64,000 nt of DNA from Brassica napus (Eukaryota; Streptophyta; Magnoliopsida; Brassicales; Brassicaceae): the NCBI RefSeq assembly GCF_020379485.1, contig NC_063446.1, positions 13,377,597 through 13,441,596 on the forward strand, given 5' to 3'. Position numbers and translations under genes: made by a program. The notes under the pieces are model-generated. The model saw only the letters and a list, made by a program, of their open reading frames with translations, did not search any database and had not been told where the DNA came from. This document shows, in pieces, positions 1 through 9,594 of the stretch. Within the stretch, counting starts at the first letter, position 1, and the number at the start of each line of letters is the position of its first letter.

Positions 1-3000
1 AATTCAAGAAAATAAACATCTCTATAAAATGCATGTGTTGATGGGTGAGTATTATACCTTCAAACAACTGAATACAAGCCCAGAAGGCACAATTTTAAAC
101 TTGCAGAGTTCTCCAATAAATCTGATGTTCCGGATTTTTGATTCGATATTCATTTGGTCCTGCACAAAATTCAATTTGCAACTTCGTAAGACAGTATATT
201 ATTAACTTTGAGGAGCGTTTGTAAGACAAGGTTGGAAGCCAAACTGAGAAAAGAGGCATTAATATCAACAGAGTGATTTGACTTCACTCAGCTCGAAGAA
301 AAAAAGTGCAGTTCCAGTCAAATGTGTGAAAGAAGATATAATTACTTAACAAAGACAATGCAACACATCTAGCTAACCTTTTTATGGACTAGATAATTGA
401 ACTCCTCCTCCAACATCTGCACAAGCGTAGAAGGGATGTCTTTCATGCACGTTGCTAGTGTTGCAATCATACGCGAATAGTATGCTAGCAACTCCAGAGA
501 TGTCCTAGGGACATTAAATAACGCTTTGACAAGTTTTTTTCTGTTTGTTTTGGAATTCAAATAACAATATTCCACCTGGAAAGAAAAACATAGAAGTGAA
601 TAATAGAGCAAAAAAAGACGTTCAACCAAAACGACACCAAATAGAAAACCATTTCAAAAACTCTTACCGTTAACTGGTCAATAAGATCACGGCTTACGCA
701 ACCAGGAAGTCGCTGTAACAATCTTTCGAAGTTTGCCACGTCAAGGCTCTTGCCTTTCTCCTTCTCATTTTCCAATTTCTTGTCACTATCCTTTTCTTTC
801 CCTTTTTCCTTCTTAGCACCCTTAGCCTTTTCCTTGTCTACGTCATCCTTCTCTTTTGGCTGCTCAGTAATTGAGACATCAGCCATATTACCAGAATCAG
901 CAGGAAACTCTGTTGTGTCTTCAGCTGTTTGTTGACTTTCGACAACTTCAGAGCTAGACTCCTACAACCAATCACAACAGGGCATGAAATCCAAAGTGCT
1001 GGATTTATAGAAAACTATGCCCAGCACGAAATCTTTCGAGCATGTCTATTGATCACTACGTATTAAAAAGGAACACCATTCACGTTCTCACATAGCAGCA
1101 ACAGTTTCTAATATCCTAAGAGGAAAAGAGTGAGAATAAAATGTAGTGTCATCCACTCACAGATGATTTGTTTTTTGTCTTTGCAGGCTCCACTTCTCCC
1201 AACAAGACTGCTGGAACAAATGCCCTAGAGAAACAACGAAGATGACATGAGCAACTAAAAGAGAAGAATAAACGCTATAATGAGCTAGATAAGCCAGACT
1301 CTTTCAAGAAAATTGAAGTTTTCTGAGTGCCACTTGAAAACAACACATTCTCCCACAAATTTGTTTCTTAGGACCACAAATAAGAACTGACCTCAGATCA
1401 GGCAAGCACTCATAAAATGTCTTGGTCTCTTCATCGTCCCAAACAGGTTCAGGGACAGATGTATCTTTTACAGCACCAGGCGATGAGGCTTCGTCCCCTG
1501 CTGTGAGCCTAGTTGTACCATCCTCTGGCATAATAGGAGGCTGCATATCAAGTGCTTCAGCCAAACTGCAACATGACATACGATACATTACTAAGTATGC
1601 AGAGGTTATAGATGAGAAAACAACTTTTTTGTTTTGTAACTAATATTTATCCTAAGCAAATAGCCTCTGAATATTGAAACTGTAGATGTTCCTTTACCAG
1701 ATAACCCATTCCAGTCAAAGATATGGGATGAAAGGATAAACACCATAAATCTAAGATCACTTCCAGAGATTCATTACAAATATCATAGGGTTCTAGTGAA
1801 TCGGTATGTCATGATCAACACAAAGGTTTGGCAAACGAACTGACGCTGAACAATGACACTTTATGTTTTACACTACAATGACGGCAAAAAGATGCTAATT
1901 ACTTCAAGAATATATCAGACAGTACTAAGAGCTTAACAATAATAGCATGGGTTATAAGTATACTGTTACTGACGGATTAAATGACAAAAAAATATGATTT
2001 ATGATCTAAGCTTTTCTGCAATCAACTCCACTACAGCTAGACCCAATGAGAACAGGAAAACCCAGTTGAGTTATAAGAATGATCAACTTACGAGGAGATA
2101 TTTCGATAGAGATGGTCATATGATTTCCTCAGCTTTTCATATGACGATGCACTGTCTTCACTAAGCTCCCCTTTAGCATTTACCAGCTTTGCATTTTCTT
2201 TTTCCATTTGTTGAAGTGACTGTAAAAAATATATATAATGAAGGTACTACAGAAAAAGGAGAACGGAAAAGAAAAGGAGAAAGTACTTCAATTTCAAAAA
2301 AGAAAGATATCTATAAAAGTTCCTGCACATGTGCAAACAAATAAATATCTAACCTTGTGCTCAGACTGAAGCAACTCTGCCAGAGCATCATAATATGTGT
2401 TGAAAGTTTTCTTAAAATTCTTTTTCTGTTCTGCAGTGACGCCGAGCCCCTTAAAAAACTAGAGTAACCTTTAGTCAGATTTAGTTCTATACGGAAAGAT
2501 ATACATTAATAGAGGAGCTGGGGGGTGGCACAGATAAGAGCTCCTCAAATACTGGGCATAAAAATTCAGCTGATACTGAAACCTACTTACATCTTCGTCT
2601 TGTCCAGATATGGGAAGCCCAAGAAAAACTCTTCCTTGCCTAGCAAAACCGGCAAGAAGTGTCAAATTTGTCTGGGTCGTATCTCGATCTTTCATGTGTT
2701 CAGCACTGGTAAGGTCCTTAATAATACTGATGAAGATGTTACTATCTTCTATTACTCCAACATAGTAGAGCTCCAAAAGAAGTTTTAGGGTACTGCGCTT
2801 TTTCATGGCCTTTGAGTTTCTGTCTGCATCTACGTCTTCGGCGGATTTTCCAGGAAGGAAGACTTTCAAGAGCCCTTGTGTTAGACTAGGAGAGAACTCT
2901 TTATACCTCTGATGAAGTAGTGAGCATATCTGTCAGAAAACATGGATATCAGCTACAGTTCAAGGCCTTAGAAAAAAAGTGAGCATCTTCTCACGCTACT

Positions 3001-3848
3001 CTATTATGTCCCATGATAAATAACAAAGTCAAAAGAGACCCGTAATCATCTAAACTGAGAGAACAAGGTCTCTTTCCACATAAACCTAAACCCGGGTAAG
3101 AGGATTGACATTCAAAGCAGTCTAATGAATTAATAACTACTGACACAAAGATAACAACTATAAAAATCTCAATGAGAGATATTGATCACAAGAGATACAT
3201 GATTAGCATAAGAAAAACGACCCCTAACCGAAAAAAAAACAAGGTAGAAGATAGGAAACAGCAAGGCCAACCTGGACAGCTGCTTGTATATCTGAGCTTT
3301 TGAGCTTGGCCTCACAAATGGCAGTAACAGCTTCACTAACGAATTTGCTAAGGTTTACACTTCGCAGATCATCCATGAGCCCTTCACGCTGCTCCTCGTT
3401 GATCTGCTTCAACTTCTTGATAACTGCTGTATTGCGCTTGATACTAGAATCCAGAGTCCTAAGATACGCCGAATCTGCAACGTGAAGGACGCAGTCTCAG
3501 CAACAACTCAGTAACAAAGAAAACGGACAAGCTTACAAATTTAAGCACTAAACCATTGACATAATCACATCTATGAATCACAAAACTACTCTCTTAAAAT
3601 AAAATAAAATAAAATCACAAACCAGGTCGTTCAGGATTGAGATTGTTTTGACGAAGAGCCATCTTAGCTTCGATTGACTTCTTAATCTCCTCAAGACGAG
3701 CAAGAGCTTCCTTCTGCAATCAACAAGGAAAGAGAGATGATTATTTCAATTTGGTGAAGCAAAGGCCAATCCGTAATCTGGGAGATCGAAATCAAACCTC
3801 GTCGTCTTGTTTCTCGCGGTTGCTTTCCTCCTCTTGATGATGATCCAT
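1..3848 (-). CDS. UPF2: Regulator of nonsense transcripts UPF2, 5' portion (gene continues past the left edge)
   Basis: UPF2 is the scaffold of the nonsense-mediated mRNA decay complex. It bridges UPF1 and the exon-junction-bound UPF3. The ATG is at 3846-3848, giving MDHHQEEESNREK, and exon 1 ends at a GT donor near 3798. About eleven exons are visible down to about 59. They carry the first MIF4G region (for example SSDIQAAVQ near 3290 and LLELYYVGVIEDSN near 2780), an acidic/lysine-rich linker (KEKGKEKDSDKK, about 800) and the start of the second MIF4G domain (LLQRLPGCVSRDLID, about 700; FIGELCKFKIVP, about 110). Family and exon order match plant UPF2 as I remember it (Arabidopsis At2g39260). 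The 3' half, with the third MIF4G and the UPF1-binding end, lies outside the window. No break was seen in the exons read. Confidence in identity is high; inner exon borders are approximate. Confidence 0.93.
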
Positions 3849-4275
3849 TAGGGTTCGGGATCGATAAACCACGGACGGAAGAAATCTGGAGGCCAGTGAT
3901 CGGTTTTAGTTTCGAATCGGAGTTAAAAAGGGTTATTGAGAATTGAGATATTGGATCCCAAAACGGGTCAAGAAGACCCGATCTCTTCGGGTTGTTGGCC
4001 CAAATCCATAGGATTTAATTAGTAATTGTAATTGAATAAAGAGACCAAAATGCAAAAACCAATAAAGTGAATTTCACTATTTTAATGGTTACATTACATC
4101 TCCTAATATATTGAGCTTTTTTAAAATTATATTAGTCCATCAGTTTGAGCGAAGATTTTATTAATAGAAATTCTCTAGTATAGCATTTTTAAAGTTTTTG
4201 TCACAAAATAGCCCTCAATGAAAAAAAAATGAACAAAATAAATTTTATTAAAGGATAAAAATGGGGTTCTAACAA
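3849..4275. other. UPF2 upstream region
   Basis: This is the 5' flank of UPF2. A GGCCCAAA site-II-like motif lies near 4000, typical of promoters of broadly expressed plant genes. Near 4165-4215 there is an isolated copy of the tagcattt..gtcacaaaatagc phrase that also forms the arms of the adjacent foldback element, so an older insertion of the same family is likely. No coding potential seen. Confidence 0.5.
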
Positions 4276-4751
4276 GGGCAAATCTCCAAAATAGCACATT
4301 TCTAAATTTATATCACAAAAATAGCACTCAAAAACTAAAATGACCAAAATAGCATCTTTCTAAGTTTATCCTTTGAAAATTTTAATTTTTTTATTTTTCA
4401 AAATTTGAAATCTTATCCCCAAAACCTCATTTCTCAACTCTAAACCATAAACCCTAAACTCTAAACCCTAAACCCTAAACCCTAAACTCTAAACCCTAAA
4501 CCCTAAACCCTGAACCTTAAACTCTAAACCCTAAACTCTAAACCCTAAACCCTAAACCCTAAACCTTAAATCCTAAACTCTAAACCCTAAACTCTAAACC
4601 CTAAACCCTAAATCCTAAATCCCACCCTTTAACTCTAAACCCTAAGTTTGTGACTTTTGATAAAACATTAAGTGCTATTTTTGTGACTTTTGACCTTGAG
4701 CGCTAGTTTGGGAACAAAAACTTGATTTAGTGCTATTTTTGTCTTTTTCTC
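4276..4751. mobile_element. MULE-type foldback element with telomere-like core
   Basis: The element is flanked by perfect 9-bp direct repeats TTCTAACAA at 4267-4275 and 4752-4760. Its ends are inverted and imperfect: GGGCAAATCTCCAAAATAGCAC on the left against GTGCTATTTTTGTC..CTC on the right. Each arm carries about three spaced copies of CAAAATAGCAC or its complement, and the centre is a degenerate CCCTAAA array. The 9-bp target duplication is the signature of Mutator-like elements. There is no transposase, so it is non-autonomous. The boundaries are read directly; the superfamily assignment is inferred. Confidence 0.75.
4441..4640. repeat. Interstitial telomere-like repeat (CCCTAAA/CTCTAAA)n
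   Basis: About 200 bp of degenerate AAACCCTAAACTCTAAACCC units form the core of the foldback element. They mix the plant telomere heptamer with CTCTAAA, CTTAAA and CCTGAAC variants. Because the array lies between the element's inverted arms, it is more likely part of the transposon than a healed chromosome break. Confidence 0.85.
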
Positions 4752-5147
4752 TTCTAACAACCATAACAACATTGTTGTTTTTAGATGGATGGACTTGGTA
4801 ACAATCAGAAATATAAACACTTTAATTTATACATGTTCATTCACATATTAACATACTTTGACTGCGTGAGCTTACAATGCTGCACATGCTCATATGTATT
4901 CAAAGATTGATATCACTTTATAACACTCTAACCGGCAACCACCTCCCATCATGAACCACATCGTTATCGTTCACTATCAAACTGGTATCACATATTCACT
5001 ATAGTCGTAAGATTTGTAATCAATATATTATACTTCTGATGTATATAAAATAGGCTCACACACACACACACATATATATGAATTACACGGAGATTATATG
5101 TCAATAGCTCATGAATAAACACACCTTAAAGCTTTTATACCTTTGAT

Positions 5148-5330
5148 AAAAAAAAAAAAAAAAAGCTTTATACAATGAAACATCATTTATATACATGAAC
5201 TTATTGCATACAAAGCCATATTATGTAACAAATGGCTGGTATAGCTATACAAACATTTACACCATAGAAAATATATACGAACATGTTTATTCAAAGTTAC
5301 CCGACATAAGCTTACAATACTAATATCAAC
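5148..5330. repeat. Left arm of a long inverted repeat flanking the RALF-like gene
   Basis: The reverse complement of this segment matches 7113-7280. Shared blocks include AAATGTTTGTATAG, TATACCAGCCATTT, AATATGGCTTTG and GATATTAGTATTGTAAGCTT, in the same order. The outer limit is a poly-A tract here and a poly-T tract in the other arm. The arms are diverged by indels and are about 1.8 kb apart. Confidence 0.8.
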
Positions 5331-5406
5331 CACTCGTGACCAAAAAAAAAAAAATCATTTTTACGAATCTAACCCCGGTAAATCGTCTGAGTCTTCTGAG
5401 AAACTC

Positions 5407-5428
5407 GACGACTTACATGTAAGTCGTC
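5407..5428. repeat. 22-bp perfect palindrome
   Basis: GACGACTTACA followed by its exact reverse complement TGTAAGTCGTC. A second copy of the same motif forms a hairpin at 5875-5909, with GGACGACTTAC pairing with GTAAGTCGTCC. Confidence 0.8.
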
Positions 5429-5874
5429 TGGTGTTGTTGATCTTAAAAATAATTTATAAATTGTTTAAAAAATATTTTAACAAGTGAAAAATTAAAATCA
5501 TGTAATTATAAACAGTTTTAAGTGATATAAATTAAGATATAATAAAATTGAATACTTTTCAACATAGATGAGTGGAAGTAGTTAATCATGATATTCTTTG
5601 GTTTAGGGTTTGGCAACATATGTTGTAGTATTGTATGTATTCTTAGGGTTAGATTTTGGAAAGCTTAAATGTTTTTTTGAAAAATTAAATTTTTACCTAT
5701 ATGTGTTTATTTATGTGTATAGTAAACACTTTTTAAGTTTAATCTGATTTTATGAAGTGTTTAGTAAGTTAATTTAGTTTAGAGGTTATGTTTAGGGTCT
5801 AGACGACTTAGTCTTCTATTTTAGTTTCCCGCAAAAAATATTTTAGTTTCCCACTAAAAATATTGAAGTTTTCT

Positions 5875-5909
5875 GGACGACTTACTTATAAAAATATTGT
5901 AAGTCGTCC
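5875..5909. repeat. Hairpin of the GACGACTT family
   Basis: Perfect 11-bp arms (GGACGACTTAC / GTAAGTCGTCC) are separated by a 13-base AT-rich loop. It is followed by further AAGTCTTCT variants to about 5950, consistent with a transposon terminus. Confidence 0.7.
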
Positions 5910-6713
5910 AGGAAGTCTTCTATTAGAAAACTTACTTGAAAGTCTTCTGAATCGAAAATATTTAACGTAATTGGATTTTTTGTCTCCCTACATAAAGAAA
6001 AAAATTACACATTCTCTCTCCTCCTCTCAAATGGCTGCAACAAAAATGTAATGTTTCTCATTCTAAACCTCTCCAACCTCTCTCAAATCTCTTTGAACTT
6101 ATAAACATCAAACTTTATATCAATTTATTGTTTTTGTCTCATGTCTTTCTCATTAATTTATTTTGTTTTTTTAAGTTGTTCATCACATGGTTCTCATTTT
6201 CCACTCATTTAAAGGTAGATCTATTAACTTTAGATATGTATTTATGTGTGTTCTATAAAGGTAAATCTATCTAATCTTCCATTCATTTTCTCTGTTTTTA
6301 AGTCATTTAAACGTTTTTGGATATGCAGATTTTTCAGATCTGGATTTAGATATGCAGGTTTTTGAGATCTGAAAAACTTCCAGGCTAGAAGACTTGTGTG
6401 TTAGTCTAGTCGTCTGTGCAGATTCCATGTTTGAGCCCAATTTCCCTTGATATAATTGAATCCAATTTTTTTCATTACTTATATATAGTTTTCTTCTACC
6501 ACCAGAATTTTCATAGGAAATAAAATATTTGTTGAATGGAAATAAAATAATTTTAATTTCTATTTACAACAGTCAAAAATGATGCTTACACTATTTTTAT
6601 ACAAAACTAACAAGTGTGGTTCACCATCCAATTCGTAAAACCAACAAAATATCCAAAGGTTACGGCTAACCAAACCCATTAACACTCTTTATTTAGCATA
6701 TAAAAATTCACAC

Positions 6714-6720
6714 TATAAAT
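6714..6720 (+). promoter_or_regulatory. TATA box of the RALF-like gene
   Basis: TATAAAT lies 45 bp before the ATG at 6765. The short distance implies a leader of about 20 bases. Confidence 0.5.
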
Positions 6721-6764
6721 CGCACCAGTGTTCATTAGCAAAAAGGCAAATTATCCTAAGCAAA

Positions 6765-6986
6765 ATGGTTATATCCAAGAAAACAATTGTTCTATCATTG
6801 GCTCTTATAGCCATTATGTGTATCGTCATGACCACAACTGAAGCCACACACACAGGGAGCGGACATAAGGACAAAGATCACCACCACAAGAGTTGTGCCT
6901 CGGGAACATGCAAGACAGGAGCTGATGATGAACCATTTAATCCGGGTTGTGAACCTGGTAGTGGTAGAAGATGTCGCGCGGGTTGA
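6765..6986 (+). CDS. Small secreted cysteine-rich peptide, divergent RALF-like
   Basis: A 73-residue, single-exon ORF. Residues 1-27 form a signal peptide (MVISKKTIVLSLALIAIM..) closely resembling the leader of short Arabidopsis RALF-like peptides. The mature part is His/Lys-rich (HKDKDHHHK) and then has four cysteines: CASGTC, then FNPGCEPGSGRRCRAG. The NP..GC....RC end resembles the RALF C-terminus (NPY.RGC...TRCR). The YISY receptor-contact motif and the RRxL processing site of canonical RALFs are absent. It would act as an apoplastic signal, or be a decayed member of that family. A TATA box precedes it and long inverted repeats flank it. It could also be another small cysteine-rich family; family assignment is moderate only. 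Confidence 0.55.
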   Translation: MVISKKTIVLSLALIAIMCIVMTTTEATHTGSGHKDKDHHHKSCASGTCKTGADDEPFNPGCEPGSGRRCRAG

Positions 6987-7112
6987 GATTAAGAGATTTT
7001 CTCTCTGGGAAATAAATAAGAATTAAATTTTCAATTACTTTCTAAAACTACTAAATACATAATAATTGTAACTAATATTTATAAGAATAATTTGTTTACG
7101 TAATAGCTAGCA

Positions 7113-7280
7113 GATATTAGTATTGTAAGCTTATATCGGCTAACTTGGTATTAAAATGTTTGTATAGTTATACCAGCCATTTTGGTATAATATGGCTTTG
7201 CATGTAACAAATTCATATATATATGTGATGTTTTTGTTGTATTGTATACACTCTCCCCTTTTTTTTTTTTTTTTTTTTTT
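7113..7280. repeat. Right arm of the long inverted repeat flanking the RALF-like gene
   Basis: Inverted partner of 5148-5330. It begins with GATATTAGTATTGTAAGC and ends in a poly-T run (7259-7282). Confidence 0.8.
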
Positions 7281-7660
7281 TTATGAGTTCAAAAAAAATT
7301 TTAATTTCCTTTTTTTGGTTATTCCACCAATAAGTCCTTATATCAAACAACATGTTCTTTTTTTCTGGGTACAGTTAAACCAAATTTTATATCGTTTTCA
7401 AAGAAAAAAGTTGTTGTTTTTCTTCTTCTAAAATCAAACACATGTCATTTCTATTCTAAAAACAAAATCCAAAAATCAAATTTTAATTTAATTTAAGAAT
7501 TTATTTTGAGGATTTTAAGCCATATATAATTATTTGAATATTTTTACAATGTATTAAATTTTAATCACATTTCCAATACACACTTAATACTATTTAGGGT
7601 GTTCAATTACTATAAAATTTTGTAAGGTTTTCATATATATAACTGAACTTGTCTCCTGTT
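7281..7660. other. AT-rich intergenic DNA
   Basis: Poly-T and A/T-rich sequence between the inverted repeat and the PGP1 promoter. The translated frames are low complexity (Phe runs) and not coding. Confidence 0.6.
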
Positions 7661-7697
7661 TTGGGCCTTAGGCTAGTTAATAGTTCGTGTGGGCCTC
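7661..7697 (+). promoter_or_regulatory. Site-II-like elements upstream of PGP1
   Basis: TTGGGCCTTA and GTGGGCCTC lie about 170-210 bp before the ATG. TGGGCC/GGCCCA boxes are common in promoters of plant housekeeping genes. Confidence 0.45.
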
Positions 7698-7868
7698 ATT
7701 AAATTAGAAAGTCCACTGTGAAGTTCCGATGATAAAAGTCACATTTACCCTTATGAATCCACGTCACTTTCTTCTGAATCTATTCGACTTCATCTTCTCC
7801 GATTTTAACCTTTTCAGGTTTCTTCCGACGATTTCTCAAACAGACAAAACCAAATCAAACCTCTGGCC

Positions 7869-9182
7869 ATGCTCAGATCCAGCCTCGCTTCGTTAATCGT
7901 CGATGTCAACTTACGGCGCACGTTACGTCCACGCGCATCCTTCTCTCACCCTGCGCATATTAGCCGTTCCTCACGCCGCGTTCTTCCTTCCCTGTACTCC
8001 TCCCACACACCTCTAAGGTTTCGGATTCAGACATGTAACCACCGCCGCCTCTCCTCCTTCTCGTCTCCCTCTGTGAAACACGGACCATCTTCGTCTACCC
8101 GATCAAGCCTCGCGGGTCAAGATGACGCATTCACGGCGGCTCAGAACAGCTTCAACGGTCATAACCACGACGACGGCAACGAGAACTCTTCACCGCCGCA
8201 ACCCTCTTCCAAAGTTCTTACATTGCCCACCGTATTAACCATTGCTCGTGTAGCTGCCGTACCACTTCTCGTCGCAAGTACGTTCATTTGCAGCAAACAA
8301 ACATTGTCTTTCATGTAAAGTTGATTCCTTTTGTCTTTACTTTGTAGCCTTTTACGCTGATAGTTCGTGGGGAACGACGGCGACTACAAGCATCTTCATT
8401 GCAGCAGCCATTACAGATTGGCTTGACGGCTATCTTGCACGAAAGGTACTTCCTTTCTTTACAACTCTTGTGTATGTTTTCTCATTGCCATGTTAACGGT
8501 CAGATTATGTGCGTTTTCAGATGAAGTTAGGTTCTGCGTTTGGTGCCTTTCTGGATCCAGTTGCTGATAAGGTGTGCACTTGTCTTTAGTGGGAATTGAG
8601 ATCATATGTTTCTGATTTTTATTTTGGGTCTCCAGCTTATGGTTGCAGCTACATTGATCTTACTCTGTACAAAACCTGTTGAAGTTGCTGTGTTAGGACC
8701 AGTTCCAGTTCCATGGTTATTGACGGTGCCTTCTATTGCAATCATTGGTAGAGAGGTAAGATATTATTCCTCAATGTCCTTCACTTGCAGAGTGAGTGAG
8801 GTATCCTTAACTTATGAGACGTTTATCTTCACGTAGATTACAATGTCTGCAGTCAGAGAATGGGCTGCATCTCAAAATGGAAAGCTTTTAGAGGTAAGCT
8901 AAATCACCAACATCTATCTTTTTGTTTTGTTAATGTTCTTACTGAATCATGAAATGGCATTGGTTGATTGATTGTGCTCACCAGGCTGTTGCTGTAAATA
9001 ACTTGGGCAAGTGGAAAACCGCTACGCAGATGACAGCACTAACCATACTTCTCGCAAGCCGGGATAGCAATATTGGATGGCTTGTAGCTTCTGGTGCTGG
9101 CTTGCTTTATGTATCAGCAGGATTATCGGTTTGGTCTTTAGTTGTTTATATGAGGAAGATATGGAAAGTACTACTCAAGTAA
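7869..9182 (+). CDS. PGP1: Phosphatidylglycerophosphate synthase (CDP-diacylglycerol--glycerol-3-phosphate 3-phosphatidyltransferase)
   Basis: Makes phosphatidylglycerophosphate from CDP-diacylglycerol and glycerol-3-phosphate, the committed step to phosphatidylglycerol and cardiolipin. Six exons: 7869-8277, 8348-8445, 8521-8571, 8636-8755, 8837-8893 and 8985-9182. All have GT..AG junctions and they join in frame to 310 residues. The CDP-alcohol phosphatidyltransferase motif D-G-x2-A-R-x8-G-x3-D-x3-D is intact and spans exons 2-3 (DWLDGYLARK, then GSAFGAFLDPVADK). The first ~110 residues are Ser/Arg-rich with few acidic residues, as in the dual plastid/mitochondrial presequence known for Arabidopsis PGP1 (At2g39290). 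Several hydrophobic helices follow, and the end is YMRKIWKVLLK. Neighbour order matches Arabidopsis. Confidence 0.95.
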
Positions 9183-9594
9183 TCGTTGGTTTTGTCTTTG
9201 CCTTGACCTGCATTTGGATTATACGCATTGATGGATGGAGAGGGTCTCTTATAAGAGCACAAAACTTGAATGCTGCAGCACTTGAGCAGTGATCTCAGAG
9301 GGAAATGATTGATTGATCAATTAGGTAGAAGAAAGTGTTGGTTTTGCTTTGCTCTGCTGTTTTACAACACATATGGTATATAGTCTTGGTTCAAAAGCCT
9401 AATCATGGTGTATTGTAGATTGGTTTGGAACTGGTTCCAATAAACTTTTACATTAATGCATCTATGTTTCTTATGTTCATTCACAAAGGGTGAATCTTAT
9501 TAGCTATTCGAAAAGTTTGAGAAAAAGCATATATGTCAAATCTATAAGGCCTAAAGAAAGAAAGAACATAAGCCTATACATGTATTATCTTGTC

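Larger units (their letters stand above)
4761..6710. other. AT-rich intergenic DNA with GACGACTT repeat fragments
   Basis: No convincing gene. Contents are a (CA)n run near 5058-5072, poly-A tracts near 5147-5164 and 5341-5353, and several copies of an AAGTCGTC/GACGACTT phrase at about 5390-5430, 5800-5950 and 6385-6420. Two of these copies form palindromes. These look like fragments of a Brassica transposon family that I cannot name with confidence. Confidence 0.5.

Noticed and set aside
4441..4640. True chromosome-end or ancestral telomere
   Set aside because: The array is short, degenerate and enclosed by transposon arms with perfect target duplications.
7192..7431. Phe-rich open frame
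   Set aside because: Translation of a poly-T tract and A/T-rich DNA; no protein-like composition.
9077..9292. Open frame overlapping the end of PGP1
   Set aside because: It is an alternative frame over the last PGP1 exon that runs into the 3' untranslated region. The annotated frame has the conserved PGP1 C-terminus.
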